Assembly (NCBI RefSeq): GCF_023278185.1
Contig: NZ_CP066356.1
Span: 4,394,001 to 4,458,000 of the forward strand
Source: Bradyrhizobium elkanii USDA 76
Lineage (GTDB): Bacteria; Pseudomonadota; Alphaproteobacteria; Rhizobiales; Xanthobacteraceae
Reading direction: 5' to 3'
DNA length: 64,000 nt
Shown here: piece by piece, positions 46,258 through 57,325 of the stretch
How the letters are laid out: each line of letters starts with the position of its first letter
How positions within the stretch are numbered: the stretch's first letter is position 1
Notes under the pieces: generated by a model
The model's database searches: none
What the model was told of the DNA's origin: nothing
What the model saw: only the letters and a program-made list of their open reading frames with translations
Translations under genes and position numbers: made by a program

Positions 46258-48012
46258 TCACTGCTGTTTGGGAGCAGGCGCCAGTTGGCCCGTAATGGTG
46301 CCGACCTGCGCGGTTGGCGCGCTTTCGATGCCCACCGTCGGTGCTTCGGCGACCTCGGCCTTGCGCTGCGCCAGCGCGCTGGTCAGGCTGGTGAGCGCGT
46401 CGGAGCAGGCGGGGAAGCCTGCCTCCGAGAGAATCTTGTCGATCATCGGCTTGAACGCCGAGACCGACAGCAGCTGCGCGGCGAGGCCGTCGCCGAGCCC
46501 GAGGCCGCCATTGCCGTTGGCGTGGCCGTTGGCGCCGCCGCGGCCGAGCATGCTGCCGGTGTCGAAGATCCGGATGTCGGAAATCTTCTCGATCGGCTTC
46601 ACCGCCTCGGCGAGCGCGCTCGGGATCACGTTGATCCGCGCGAGGTTGAGATCGTAGGCGATCATGTCGGCGCTCAGCGTGTTGCGCGCCTCCGCCTTCA
46701 TCGTCGCGACCTCGGCTTCGGCCTGGCCGAGCGCCTTGACGCCGGCAGCGCGGGTGGTGGCGGCCGCCGCATCGGCCTTGGCGAGCACGTTGGTGGCTTC
46801 CGCCTTGTTGGCGGCGGCCTGGCGTTCGGCCTCGGCCATCACCGTGATCGGCATCGCGTCGGTCTCGGCCGCCTTGCGCGCCGCGATCACGTTGATGATC
46901 TTGTCGCGCTCGGCGATCTCGGTGGCGCGGGCGGTGGTGACCTTTTCCTCGGCGGCGATCGCGACCGCGCGCGCTGTCTCGGCGATGGTCTGGGCCTCCG
47001 ACTGCTCCTTGCTCTTGGCTGCGACCGCGATGGCGCTTTCCTGCGCCACGATCTGGAGGTCGCGCTCCATCTCGGTATTGCGGCGCTTGACCGCGAGATC
47101 GGCCTCGATCTTGCGGGTGTCGCGGGCCTGGTTGGCCTCGGTCTGCTTGTTGGCGACCGCGAGCTCCTGCTGGATGCGGTATTCGGCCTCGTTCTGCAGC
47201 GCGGTCTGTTCGACCTGCGCCGTCTGCGCGCGCATCGCGGCGGTCTTGTTGGCGATGTCGCGCTGCTGGGCGAGCTCGGCCTCGCGCTTGGTGCTTTCGA
47301 TCGTCAGCGTGGTCTGCCGCGCCACCAGGTCCTGCTGGGCGATGTTGACCTCGGTGGTACGGACGATCTGGTTGCGCTCCTGCTCACGCTCCTTGGTGAT
47401 CTTGGTCAGCGTGGTGAGGCCGTGCGCGTCGAAGAAATTGCTGGGGTTGAAGTGCTTGATGTCGCTCTGGTCGAGCTTCGTCAGCGACACCGATTCAAGC
47501 TCGAGACCGTTGTTCTGGATGTCGGCACCGACCGCGTCCTGCACCGCCTTGACGAAGGTGGCGCGTTGCTCCTGCAATTCCTCGAGGTTCATGGTCGCGG
47601 CGACCGAGCGCAGGCCGTCGACGAACTTGGCCTCGACCAGCTCGCGCAGCTCGGCCGCGTCGTTGGTGCGGTTGCCGAGCGTCTGCGCGGCGAGCGCGAT
47701 CGACGACGAGTCGGGTTTGACGCGCAGATAGAACTCGGCGCCGATATCGACGCGCATGCGGTCCTTGGTGATCAGCGAGTCCGGGCCGCCGCGCGCGACC
47801 TCGAGCCGCAGCGTCTTCAGGTTCACCGCCGCGGTGGAATGGAAGATCGGCAGCACGAGCGAGCCGCCGTCGAGCACCACCTTCTGGCCGCCGAGGCCGG
47901 TGCGGACATAGGCCTCGTCGCGCGTCGAGCGCTTGTAGAGTTTTGCGAACAGGAGACCGATAACGAGGATGACGATGACGCCAATAACGACGGGTACAGC
48001 AAGTTCCCACAT
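46258..48012 (-). CDS. yqiK: Flotillin-family membrane scaffold (YqiK-like)
   Basis: A 584-residue protein with an N-terminal membrane helix (LAVPVVIGVIVILVIGLLFAKL) and an SPFH/Band-7 domain (about 40-250). A long Ala/Glu-rich coiled coil with repeated EA-x-A words (about 260-470) and a flotillin C-terminus follow. Bacterial flotillins organise membrane microdomains and protect against envelope stress. It is the last gene of a three-gene operon, 3 bases after the YqiJ-like gene, and is terminated by the hairpin at 46201-46230. Confidence 0.9.
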   Translation of the reverse strand: MWELAVPVVIGVIVILVIGLLFAKLYKRSTRDEAYVRTGLGGQKVVLDGGSLVLPIFHSTAAVNLKTLRLEVARGGPDSLITKDRMRVDIGAEFYLRVKPDSSSIALAAQTLGNRTNDAAELRELVEAKFVDGLRSVAATMNLEELQEQRATFVKAVQDAVGADIQNNGLELESVSLTKLDQSDIKHFNPSNFFDAHGLTTLTKITKEREQERNQIVRTTEVNIAQQDLVARQTTLTIESTKREAELAQQRDIANKTAAMRAQTAQVEQTALQNEAEYRIQQELAVANKQTEANQARDTRKIEADLAVKRRNTEMERDLQIVAQESAIAVAAKSKEQSEAQTIAETARAVAIAAEEKVTTARATEIAERDKIINVIAARKAAETDAMPITVMAEAERQAAANKAEATNVLAKADAAAATTRAAGVKALGQAEAEVATMKAEARNTLSADMIAYDLNLARINVIPSALAEAVKPIEKISDIRIFDTGSMLGRGGANGHANGNGGLGLGDGLAAQLLSVSAFKPMIDKILSEAGFPACSDALTSLTSALAQRKAEVAEAPTVGIESAPTAQVGTITGQLAPAPKQQ

Positions 48013-48015
48013 GTG

Positions 48016-48678
48016 TTATGCCCTGTTGGAAGATCGTTGTTGTTCGACGAGGTCGGCTGGAGCGGCAATCGCGATGAAGCCCTTGGCGTCGCGGTCGACC
48101 AGCAGCACGCTGGCGCCGACCGGCAATGCCCCGGATTCCGCGCTGGCACGCGCCGACACGGTGTGCCAGTTGCCGAAGACATCCTTGAGACGGACCCTGC
48201 CGGGCAGGCCCTGATCGAGCGGGCCGACCGACACGGTTGCGACCTTGCCGACAAAGTCGCTGTCGTTGACCGCATAGCTCTCGTCGCGCGGAATGATGCG
48301 GGCGAGGCCGCGGCTGGTATTTCTGATCACGGGGATGCTGCCTGCGGCAGCAACCACCGCGGCAAATGAGACCGGGATGGCGGTGCCTGCGGCATGCGCC
48401 AGTCCCTGAAGCAGAAAGCCTCCGATCGAGAAGATGCCGAGGATCAGGATGATCAGGATCAGGAGGGGAAGCCGCCCGGCGTTGATCCAGAGAAACAGGC
48501 CACTGAGAGCGTTGTGGCTCTCGGCCTCGACCGCGAAATCCTTGCCGATCAATTCGCTGATCGAAAGTCCGATCATGGTGCTCAGCAATTCGATACCGCC
48601 AAGTGCCACCATGATCGCAGCCGCGACCGCGAAGGGCCGCACGTCGGGGGCGAGCAGAATGTCGCCAACTGCACTCAT
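48016..48678 (-). CDS. yqiJ: YqiJ-like inner-membrane OB-fold protein
   Basis: A 220-residue protein with four membrane segments (for example PLLILIILILGIFSIGGFLLQGL) and a C-terminal OB/NfeD-like domain (FVGKVATVSVGPLDQGLPGRVRLKD). In E. coli and others YqiJ partners with flotillin YqiK, the same pairing as here. Its ATG overlaps the stop of the PspA-like gene (4 bases), so the three genes are translationally coupled. Confidence 0.85.
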   Translation of the reverse strand: MSAVGDILLAPDVRPFAVAAAIMVALGGIELLSTMIGLSISELIGKDFAVEAESHNALSGLFLWINAGRLPLLILIILILGIFSIGGFLLQGLAHAAGTAIPVSFAAVVAAAGSIPVIRNTSRGLARIIPRDESYAVNDSDFVGKVATVSVGPLDQGLPGRVRLKDVFGNWHTVSARASAESGALPVGASVLLVDRDAKGFIAIAAPADLVEQQRSSNRA

Positions 48679-49805
48679 TTTTCTGACTTGATCCTTTCAA
48701 GCCGCGCCGCGATTTCCTTTTCGCGATGCAGGCGATCGAGTTCGTCAAGCTCCTTGTCGCCGAGCACGCTGGAGGCGGGAACGCCGGTGACCCGGGCGAT
48801 CGCCGCCATGGCGCGCTCAGCACTCAATGTATTGGTCGCGGATGGGCCCCGGCTGGTTTCGTCCTGGGCCTCGCGGATCAGGCTTTGTTCGAGATCGGCC
48901 AGGCGCGTCTCTGCCTCACGACGCGCGCCGAGCATGGCCTGCAGTGCCTTGGTCTGCTCATCGATTTCGAGCTCGATGAAATCCATCGCGCGTTCCAGCG
49001 CGATCACCTGCGACTCCAGATCAATTTGCCGTGCGACGCCGGCGCGCGCGAGATCCTCGCGATTTTCCGCAAGTGCGAGACGAATCTTTTCGTTCAGAGC
49101 AGTCGTTTCGATATCCAGTTCCTCGCGCCGTTTCCTCAAGCGGAATTCTTCGGCGCGCGACTTGCCGAGCGCATAGCGCGCCTCGTCGGCGCCGGCGTCG
49201 ATCTCGCGGATCGCCTGTTTGACCAGCGCGACCTTGTTGTTGTTCTCGACATTGTCGATGGTCTGGCTCGCGATGGCGGCAAGAAGCCGGCCCATGCGCG
49301 CAAGGATGCCTTCGTGAAGCATGGTCTTCTCCTCCGATTGTGCTGATTTCGATTTGACGGCGATGTGGATTTCGTAGCCGCGTCCATCCGAGATCAAATG
49401 CGCCGGGAAGGGGCTTTCCCAGCCCGAGACATATCCCGGCACGTCGAACGGCACCAAGACACGTCCGCTGACAGTGCTAATGGTCAGTGAAGTTGGACCC
49501 TTGATCGCGAACAACTTGTCGTCGAGCGGTATCCGGCGGACGGCGGCGCCTGCGATGTAATTGGCGCGGTCGCGCAGGCCGAGCGTCACCAGCCGTGCGG
49601 GCAGGCCGGTCTCCTTGCGGATCTTCTCGTAGGCCTGGGCGTGCAGCGAGACCAGGTTGGCGCCGACGGGGGCGACCTCGGCAAGGATCGCCATCATCCG
49701 GTCGTAGGCCGCAAAGGTCGCCTCGATCGCCTCGATGCCTGAAGGGTCGGGGGCGAGGGCGTAGCGTAGCGTCGCGGTGGGCGTCTCGACGGGCAGCTTG
49801 ATCAT
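48675..49805 (-). CDS. PspA/IM30-like protein with an N-terminal TnpB/OrfB-like domain
   Basis: A 376-residue protein. Residues 162-376 are PspA/IM30-like: long amphipathic coiled coil, with LVKQAIREIDAGADEARYAL and NREDLARAGVARQIDLESQV aligning with PspA. Residues 1-161 are not found in PspA. LRYALAPDPSGIEAIEATFAAYDRM, EKIRKETGLPARLVTLGLRD and LDDKLFAIKGPTSLTISTVSGRVLVPF resemble the N-terminal part of IS605/IS1341 OrfB (TnpB) proteins, without their RuvC nuclease. A strong GGAGGAG and ATG at 49322 could start the PspA part alone. A GTG at 49823 is an alternative upstream start. PspA oligomers stabilise damaged membranes; the first domain's role is unknown. Confidence 0.8.
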   Translation of the reverse strand: MIKLPVETPTATLRYALAPDPSGIEAIEATFAAYDRMMAILAEVAPVGANLVSLHAQAYEKIRKETGLPARLVTLGLRDRANYIAGAAVRRIPLDDKLFAIKGPTSLTISTVSGRVLVPFDVPGYVSGWESPFPAHLISDGRGYEIHIAVKSKSAQSEEKTMLHEGILARMGRLLAAIASQTIDNVENNNKVALVKQAIREIDAGADEARYALGKSRAEEFRLRKRREELDIETTALNEKIRLALAENREDLARAGVARQIDLESQVIALERAMDFIELEIDEQTKALQAMLGARREAETRLADLEQSLIREAQDETSRGPSATNTLSAERAMAAIARVTGVPASSVLGDKELDELDRLHREKEIAARLERIKSEK

Positions 49806-49814
49806 GCATCTAAC

Positions 49815-49839
49815 GTAAAGCACTTCCTCAGTGCTTTAC
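49815..49839. promoter_or_regulatory. Perfect inverted repeat over the PspA-like gene's start
   Basis: GTAAAGCAC (49815-49823) and GTGCTTTAC (49831-49839) are separated by 7 bases. On the minus strand the loop holds GAGGAA, so the repeat can act as an operator or as an mRNA hairpin around a Shine-Dalgarno-like sequence. The regulator is unknown. Confidence 0.6.
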
Positions 49840-49881
49840 AAGAAGAGCGGCCGGTATCATTTTCGTGAGCCTAGATGCAGT

Positions 49882-49896
49882 TGCAAATGAGTTGCA
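49882..49896. promoter_or_regulatory. Fur/Mur-type box upstream of mntH
   Basis: TGCAAATGAGTTGCA is a TGCAA-N5-TTGCA palindrome, the core of alphaproteobacterial Fur/Mur sites. It lies 30 bp before the mntH start. In Bradyrhizobium japonicum, mntH is known to be repressed by manganese through Fur. Confidence 0.7.
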
Positions 49897-49926
49897 ATAA
49901 CGGGAGAGATCGGCCATCCTTATCGA

Positions 49927-51300
49927 ATGGATGCTCGGACCCCTGAACTGTCTTCCGTTTCCGTTCCCAATGCCGTGCCAGGCGGCTGGCGGGGCGATGC
50001 CGGACATGTGCGCAGCCTGCCGGAGGTGAACGCGACCGTCGCGGTGCCGTCGGGTGGCCTGTGGTGGCGACGGCTGCTGGCCTTCGCCGGGCCGGGCTAT
50101 CTGGTTTCGGTCGGCTATATGGACCCCGGCAACTGGGCCACCGACCTCGCGGGCGGATCGAAGTTTGGCTACACACTGCTGTCGGTCATCCTGCTCTCGA
50201 ACCTGATGGCGATTTTGCTGCAGGCACTCGCCGCGCGGCTTGGCATCGCCACCGACCGCGATCTCGCCCAGGCCTGCCGCGCAACCTATTCGCGCCCGGT
50301 GAATTTGCTGCTGTGGCTCGCCTGCGAGGCCGCAATCATTGCCTGCGACCTCGCCGAGGTGATCGGCACCGCGATCGCGCTCAAGCTGCTGTTCGGCATT
50401 CCCCTGATCGGCGGCGCGCTGCTGGCGGCGCTCGATGCATTCCTGCTGCTGCTCCTGATGAACCGCGGCTTTCGCTTCCTCGAGGCCTTCGTCATCGCGC
50501 TCCTGATCGTCATCGCGGTCTGCTTCGTCGTCCAGATCGCCGCCGCCGCGCCGCCGGTTGCCGCTGTGATCGGCGGCTTCATGCCGTCGCGCGAGATCGT
50601 CACCAATCCGGAGATGCTGTACATCGCGATCGGCATCATCGGCGCCACCGTGATGCCGCATAATCTCTATCTGCACTCCTCGATCGTGCAGACCCGCGCC
50701 TATCCGCGGACCGAGGAGGGACGGCGCGACGCGATCAAATGGGCGACCACCGATTCCACCATCGCGCTGATGCTGGCGCTGTTCGTCAATGCCGCGATCC
50801 TGGTGCTGGCGGCCGCGACCTTCCACAAGAGCGGCCATTCCGACGTCGCCGAGATCGACCAGGCGTTCGAGCTGCTGTCGCCGCTGCTTGGGCTGGGCAT
50901 CGCCTCGACGCTGTTTGCCGTGGCGCTGCTCGCCTCCGGCCTCAACTCGACGGTAACGGCGACGCTGGCCGGACAGATCGTGATGCAGGGCTTTCTCGAT
51001 CTGCGGCTGCCCGACTGGCTGCAGCGGCTGGTGACCCGCGGCATCGCGATCGTCCCTGTCATCGTGGTCGCTGCGCTCTATGGCGAGAGCGGCACGGCGC
51101 AACTGCTGGTGTTCAGCCAGGTCGTGCTGTCGATGCAGCTGCCGTTCGCGGTGATCCCGCTGGTGCGCTTCGTGTCCGACAAGCGCAAGATGGGCGCGTT
51201 CGCGATCTCACGCCCCGTCGCGGTGGCGGCGTGGATCGTCGCCGGGCTGATCGTCATCCTGAACGTGAAGCTGCTGATCGATACGTTCTTCGGCGGCTAA
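49927..51300 (+). CDS. mntH: Nramp-family Mn2+ transporter
   Basis: A 457-residue, 11-helix Nramp protein. The first helix carries [20 protein letters not shown] and helix 6 carries [20 protein letters not shown], the DPGN and MPH metal-site motifs. It imports Mn2+ (and Fe2+) with protons. A 40-residue N-terminal extension precedes the first helix. The Fur/Mur box at 49882-49896 indicates manganese repression. No close Shine-Dalgarno is evident; GGGAGAG lies about 19 bases upstream. Confidence 0.95.
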   Translation: MDARTPELSSVSVPNAVPGGWRGDAGHVRSLPEVNATVAVPSGGLWWRRLLAFAGPGYLVSVGYMDPGNWATDLAGGSKFGYTLLSVILLSNLMAILLQALAARLGIATDRDLAQACRATYSRPVNLLLWLACEAAIIACDLAEVIGTAIALKLLFGIPLIGGALLAALDAFLLLLLMNRGFRFLEAFVIALLIVIAVCFVVQIAAAAPPVAAVIGGFMPSREIVTNPEMLYIAIGIIGATVMPHNLYLHSSIVQTRAYPRTEEGRRDAIKWATTDSTIALMLALFVNAAILVLAAATFHKSGHSDVAEIDQAFELLSPLLGLGIASTLFAVALLASGLNSTVTATLAGQIVMQGFLDLRLPDWLQRLVTRGIAIVPVIVVAALYGESGTAQLLVFSQVVLSMQLPFAVIPLVRFVSDKRKMGAFAISRPVAVAAWIVAGLIVILNVKLLIDTFFGG

Positions 51301-51301
51301 T

Positions 51302-52078
51302 TTAGTCCTGCGGCTCGGCCAAGACCTCGCCTGAGGCGTCGACGCGCAGCCAGCCCGACGGCGCGAGCCGCTGCTGCGGCAGGAAGCGGCCCTTGTAGTC
51401 CATCTTCTTGGAGCCCTCGATCCAGTAGCCGAGATAGACGTAGGGCAGGCCCTGCCGGCGGGCGCGGGCGATGTGGTCGAGGATCATGAAGGTGCCGAGC
51501 GAGCGGGCCTCCAGCCCGGGCTCGAAGAACGAATAGACCATCGACAGCCCGTCGCTGAGCACGTCGGTCAGCGCCACCGCCATCAGCTCGTCGCCGCGGC
51601 CGGTGATGGCGCTGTCGGCATTGCGCTTGCGGTACTCGATGATCCGGGTCTCGACATGGCTGTCCTCGACCATCATGGCGTAGTCGAGCACGGTCATGTC
51701 GGCCATCCCGCCGTTGCGGTGGCGGCGGTCGAGATAGGCGCGGAAGACCGAATATTGCTCCGAGGTCGGCACCGCGGTGCGCTGCTCGCCGATGATGTCG
51801 GCGTTGCGGGCCAGCACCTTGCGGAAGTTGCGGGAGGGGCGGAATTCGTTGGCGATCACCCGGACCGAGACACAGGCCCGGCACTGGTCGCAGGCCGGGC
51901 GGTAGGCGATCGACTGGCTGCGGCGGAAGCCGCCATGGGTCAGCAAGTCGTTGAGATCGCCCGCTTTGTCGCCGACCAGGTGCGTGAAAACCTTCCGCTC
52001 ATGGCGGCCCGGCAAGTACGGGCAGGGCGAGGGCGCCGTCAAATAGAACTGGGGAGTATCACGCGAATGCTGGGTCAC
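51302..52078 (-). CDS. bpt: Aspartate/glutamate leucyltransferase
   Basis: A 258-residue aminoacyl-tRNA-protein transferase of the Bpt/ATE1 group. It has a Cys cluster ([16 protein letters not shown]) and the C-terminal GNAT-like core ([40 protein letters not shown]). It adds leucine to N-terminal Asp or Glu, making proteins targets for the N-end-rule protease. Its 3' end lies 1 base from mntH's stop, convergent. Confidence 0.93.
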   Translation of the reverse strand: MTQHSRDTPQFYLTAPSPCPYLPGRHERKVFTHLVGDKAGDLNDLLTHGGFRRSQSIAYRPACDQCRACVSVRVIANEFRPSRNFRKVLARNADIIGEQRTAVPTSEQYSVFRAYLDRRHRNGGMADMTVLDYAMMVEDSHVETRIIEYRKRNADSAITGRGDELMAVALTDVLSDGLSMVYSFFEPGLEARSLGTFMILDHIARARRQGLPYVYLGYWIEGSKKMDYKGRFLPQQRLAPSGWLRVDASGEVLAEPQD

Positions 52079-52164
52079 GTCAGATCGTCGGGCTCCACAA
52101 ACAATACAGGCAGCCGAGTGAGCATCGCCCCCCTGAGGCTAACGGTCAATTGGTTTAGGTGGGC

Positions 52165-52722
52165 CTAATAGAAGGCCCGCGCGGCCGGGGACATCTGGGT
52201 CCGGACCGAGCTGTTGATTATGACGGTTCCGAGGATGATGTCGTGCAGCAGCCGGCGGCGGCCGTTGAGCAGCCCGATCAGGAGCACCAGCGGCGACAGG
52301 AACGAGATCGTCGCCCAGAACAGCACCGCATGGGTGGCGCCGAGCACGAAATAGCCGCGCGCGCCGTACCAGGTCCGCAGTTCCAGATCCATCATGCGCA
52401 TGCCAATGGTGGCCGAGTGCTGCCCGCCGATCGAGGCGCCGTAATAGACGATCGCCCAGACGATCGAGGCCGGCGAGACCAGCCAGAACAGCGCCCAGCC
52501 GAGACCGAGCGTGACGAGGCCGAACACCGCGATGAAAATCACCGCGAGGATCACCGGCACCGACAGCACGAACAGGTCGATCAGGAACGCAAAAACGCGT
52601 CGCGTCAGCACGCCGCGAAACAGGTCAGGCTGCATCAACGGATCGAACGCATGCGGGGGAACGCCGCCGTCGTTGCGCCAGGCCTCATTGCGCCGGGTGC
52701 CGCCGTCATCGCCGTAGGACAT
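52165..52722 (-). CDS. RDD-family membrane protein
   Basis: A 185-residue protein. A soluble N-terminus (DDGGTRRNEAWRNDGGVPPH) leads to RRVFAFLIDLFVLSVPVILAV, the RDD-domain first helix with its conserved Arg and Asp. Two to three further membrane helices and ATIGMRMMDLELRTW complete the domain. GGAGG lies 7 bases before the ATG at 52722, so the longer frame is not needed. RDD proteins are often ion or solute carriers of unclear specificity. It lies 86 bp upstream of bpt on the same strand. Confidence 0.85.
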   Translation of the reverse strand: MSYGDDGGTRRNEAWRNDGGVPPHAFDPLMQPDLFRGVLTRRVFAFLIDLFVLSVPVILAVIFIAVFGLVTLGLGWALFWLVSPASIVWAIVYYGASIGGQHSATIGMRMMDLELRTWYGARGYFVLGATHAVLFWATISFLSPLVLLIGLLNGRRRLLHDIILGTVIINSSVRTQMSPAARAFY

Positions 52723-52907
52723 GACCAACCTCCGATGAAAGTCCCGCGCAGGAGATGGGAACAGGAGGCGCGTTCGCCAAGCCTGCGCGAACATTAACTA
52801 GCCGAAATATTCCGGCGATTCGGCGGCTGAATTGAGCGGTTCTACCTCCACGCCGTCATTGCGGCGGAGCGAACCAATCCACTTGTCGCAATAGCGGGCG
52901 ATGGCTG

Positions 52908-55304
<2,397 letters not shown>

Positions 55305-55823
55305 ATGATGAAAGCCGTTGCGACAACGGCGGCGGATGCCGCCGATCGCGCTACCGGTCAAGCTCCGGTGCAGCCGCTCTATCTCGAAGCCCTGACTTTG
55401 GTGGAGCGGCTGCATCGCCGGCTCCTCGACGTCATCAAGGACGAATTCGATCGTCGTGGCCGCGCCGACATCAACTCGGTGCAGGCGCTGCTCCTGTACA
55501 ACATCGGCGACAAGGAACTGACCGCCGGCGAGCTGCGCACCCGCGGCTACTATCTCGGCTCCAACGTCTCCTACAATCTGAAGAAGCTCGTCGAGCTCGG
55601 CTTCCTCGATCATCAGCGCTCGCGCGTCGATCGCCGCTCGGTCCGCATCCGGCTGACCCCGCAGGGCCAGGAAGTCCGCAAGATCGTCGATGCGCTCTAT
55701 CAGAAGCACGTCAAGACGGTGGAGCAGGTCGGCGGCATCTCGAACGAGGAGTTCGCGAGCCTCAACAAGTCGCTGCATCGCCTCGAGCGCTTCTGGACCG
55801 ACCAGATCCTGTATCGCCTCTGA
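55305..55823 (+). CDS. ldtR: MarR-family regulator LdtR
   Basis: A 172-residue winged-helix protein: QALLLYNIGDKELTAGELRTRGYYLGSNVSYNLKKLVELGFLDHQRSRVDRRSVRIRLTPQG holds the recognition helix and wing. In Liberibacter and Sinorhizobium LdtR controls an L,D-transpeptidase and osmotic tolerance. Two ATG codons (55305, 55308) are adjacent; AGGGGAA lies a few bases upstream. A good terminator follows at 55904-55936. Confidence 0.9.
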   Translation: MMKAVATTAADAADRATGQAPVQPLYLEALTLVERLHRRLLDVIKDEFDRRGRADINSVQALLLYNIGDKELTAGELRTRGYYLGSNVSYNLKKLVELGFLDHQRSRVDRRSVRIRLTPQGQEVRKIVDALYQKHVKTVEQVGGISNEEFASLNKSLHRLERFWTDQILYRL

Positions 55824-55903
55824 GCCTTCCTGTTTTCGCCTGATGGCCAAGCCGGCCGCTTGAGAAGACCGGCAGCCTCCTTCAGTCCAGCCTTGCTCGA
55901 GTC

Positions 55904-55936
55904 AACGCATCGGTCATGCCCGGCCGATGCGTTTTT
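55904..55936 (+). terminator. Intrinsic terminator after ldtR
   Basis: AACGCATCGG (55904-55913) pairs with CCGATGCGTT (55924-55933), and TTTTT follows (55932-55936). It lies 80 bp after the ldtR stop. Confidence 0.85.
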
Positions 55937-56025
55937 CATGCTGCACCTGCGAAAATAAATGAGCCCCGGCGAGGAACCAAGGCATTCCCTGCGGCTTATC
56001 CGTTAGCCAACGGAGAGGCAGGGAT

Positions 56026-56256
56026 ATGTTGCTCGAACGCGGGATTGAGGTGCTGAATGTCGAGGTCGTCGGTGACGCCTACGCGATCGCCTCGAACTAT
56101 CTGCGCAAATCCGGAGCCATTCCCGACAATTTCGCCACCAATGAGCGCCTGCTCGGCATCATCGTGAAGCTGTTCCAGCGCGGCGAGATGAACCGCCTCC
56201 GCCTCGCCAACAAGGCGATCGCGAAGTTCGAGGCCGAGACGCTGGTGGTCGCCTGA
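56026..56256 (+). CDS. Small helical protein, unknown function
   Basis: A 76-residue soluble protein (MLLERGIEVLNVEVVGDAYA; NERLLGIIVKLFQRGEMNRL; LANKAIAKFEAETLVVA), mostly helical. GGAGAGGCAGGGAT precedes the ATG. It begins a two-gene pair with 56277, 20 bases downstream. Similar pairs are common in Bradyrhizobium, but I know no function. Confidence 0.75.
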   Translation: MLLERGIEVLNVEVVGDAYAIASNYLRKSGAIPDNFATNERLLGIIVKLFQRGEMNRLRLANKAIAKFEAETLVVA

Positions 56257-56276
56257 GCGTCAACCCGGAGACTTCA

Positions 56277-56498
56277 ATGGAAGCCGCAATCGATCGGATC
56301 ATGCAGACGTATGATCTGCTGCTCAACCGCACGCCCGCTGCAAGCGACGAAGCGCGCGCGAAGGTGACAGAATACGTGCAGACGCTGTTCGACGCCGGCG
56401 AGCGCGATCCGCATCGGTTGACGGTGTGCGGGCTGACCTATCTGCGCCAGCTCGACGGCAGCACCGACCATGTCAAGGCCGGGTATACCGGGCTGTAA
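56277..56498 (+). CDS. Small helical protein, unknown function
   Basis: A 73-residue soluble protein (RIMQTYDLLLNRTPAASDEA; KVTEYVQTLFDAGERDPHRL) with a single Cys. GGAG lies 9 bases before the ATG. It is probably co-transcribed with the 76-residue gene ahead of it. No family recognised. Confidence 0.75.
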   Translation: MEAAIDRIMQTYDLLLNRTPAASDEARAKVTEYVQTLFDAGERDPHRLTVCGLTYLRQLDGSTDHVKAGYTGL

Positions 56499-56544
56499 GG
56501 CAGCCTGGTTTCGCAGTCTGATTCAACTGTCAAACAGCTTGTGT

Positions 56545-56690
56545 CATCACCCGCGAAAGCGGGTGATCCAGTATTCCAGAGGCCGCGGTGATTGAACCGA
56601 AGGGCCGCGGCATACTGGATCGCCAACCTAGCGATGACAGTGCGGATGCCCACACGCGATCGTCGTCCTGGCTTTCGCCAGGACGACACT
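56545..56690. repeat. Dispersed repeat cluster, family C
   Basis: Nested hairpins: TCACCCGC (56547-56554) with GCGGGTGA (56559-56566); CCAGTA (56568-56573) with TACTGG (56613-56618); GTCGTCCTGGC (56662-56672) with GCCAGGACGAC (56677-56687). The rest of 56499-57091 is without a convincing gene. Such compound palindromes are scattered through Bradyrhizobium genomes. Confidence 0.7.
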
Positions 56691-57091
56691 GAGTGTGTTG
56701 CGCGGTCTCACGTGACCTGCGGCATCAATCCTCGCGCGGCATTTGGTCAGCAGCGACGGGGATATCGCGACCGCTGTTGATTGTCTCGCCAATGGCGCGC
56801 GAGGCGGGTTGCGGAGGGGGCGCTCATAACCCAACGCCGCCCGCTTGAAATGCATGCGAGCGGCGATGGGCTCTAGCCCCAGGATGGATGATGCAAAATC
56901 CTGACGACAATTGGTCTGCTGACGGGTCCAGGAGTTCGTAGCCAAGAAGAGGTACCTCAACTTCGCAAGCGCCGATACCGGACGGAGCGGCGGCAAATGT
57001 CGGGTCCAGGTTAGGATTGAGCACCAAGTTGCTCCCGGCCTCAGCCTGTACCCCCTCGCTGGGGCCGCTTTTTGAGCCGGCCTTTTGAAAC

Positions 57092-57325
57092 CTATACCGC
57101 TCTATGGATAGGTGTGGCCTTTCTGAGCAACGCGCACAGCCAACGGCGTGCGGGGAAGATCCCAAACTCGGACGAGTCGTAGTCTCGGCCTTCAGGCGTC
57201 ACGATATGGATGTCGTAGCACTGTGACCGTGAGAGCTCTTTTGCCTTGCGCAAAGCTGCCTCGGCGGTGCCACGACGGTGCACGATCTCTCCAAACTTGC
57301 ACCTAGCTTTTACGGTGAAGCTCAT
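57092..57325 (-). CDS. Small protein, unknown function
   Basis: A 77-residue basic protein (SFTVKARCKFGEIVHRRGTA; KELSRSQCYDIHIVTPEGRDY). The beta-alpha pattern and two Cys suggest a small folded domain, but I cannot name it. Its start lies inside the 3' end of the Lys-rich gene at 57303, so it is coupled to it. Confidence 0.6.
   Translation of the reverse strand: MSFTVKARCKFGEIVHRRGTAEAALRKAKELSRSQCYDIHIVTPEGRDYDSSEFGIFPARRWLCALLRKATPIHRAV

Noticed and set aside
46285..48369. 694-residue open frame opposite the flotillin gene
   Set aside because: Repetitive Arg/Leu/Gly composition is the mirror of flotillin's Ala/Glu coiled coil; no ribosome binding site or family match.
48675..49927. Guide-RNA (omega-RNA) or mobile element beside the TnpB-like domain
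   Set aside because: No TnpA, no terminal hairpins and no RuvC domain were seen; the region looks like a fixed host operon.
55973..56004. EcfG-like promoter before the 56026 gene (GGAAC and CGTT)
   Set aside because: The two elements are 23 bases apart, too far for the 16-17 base spacing of this class.
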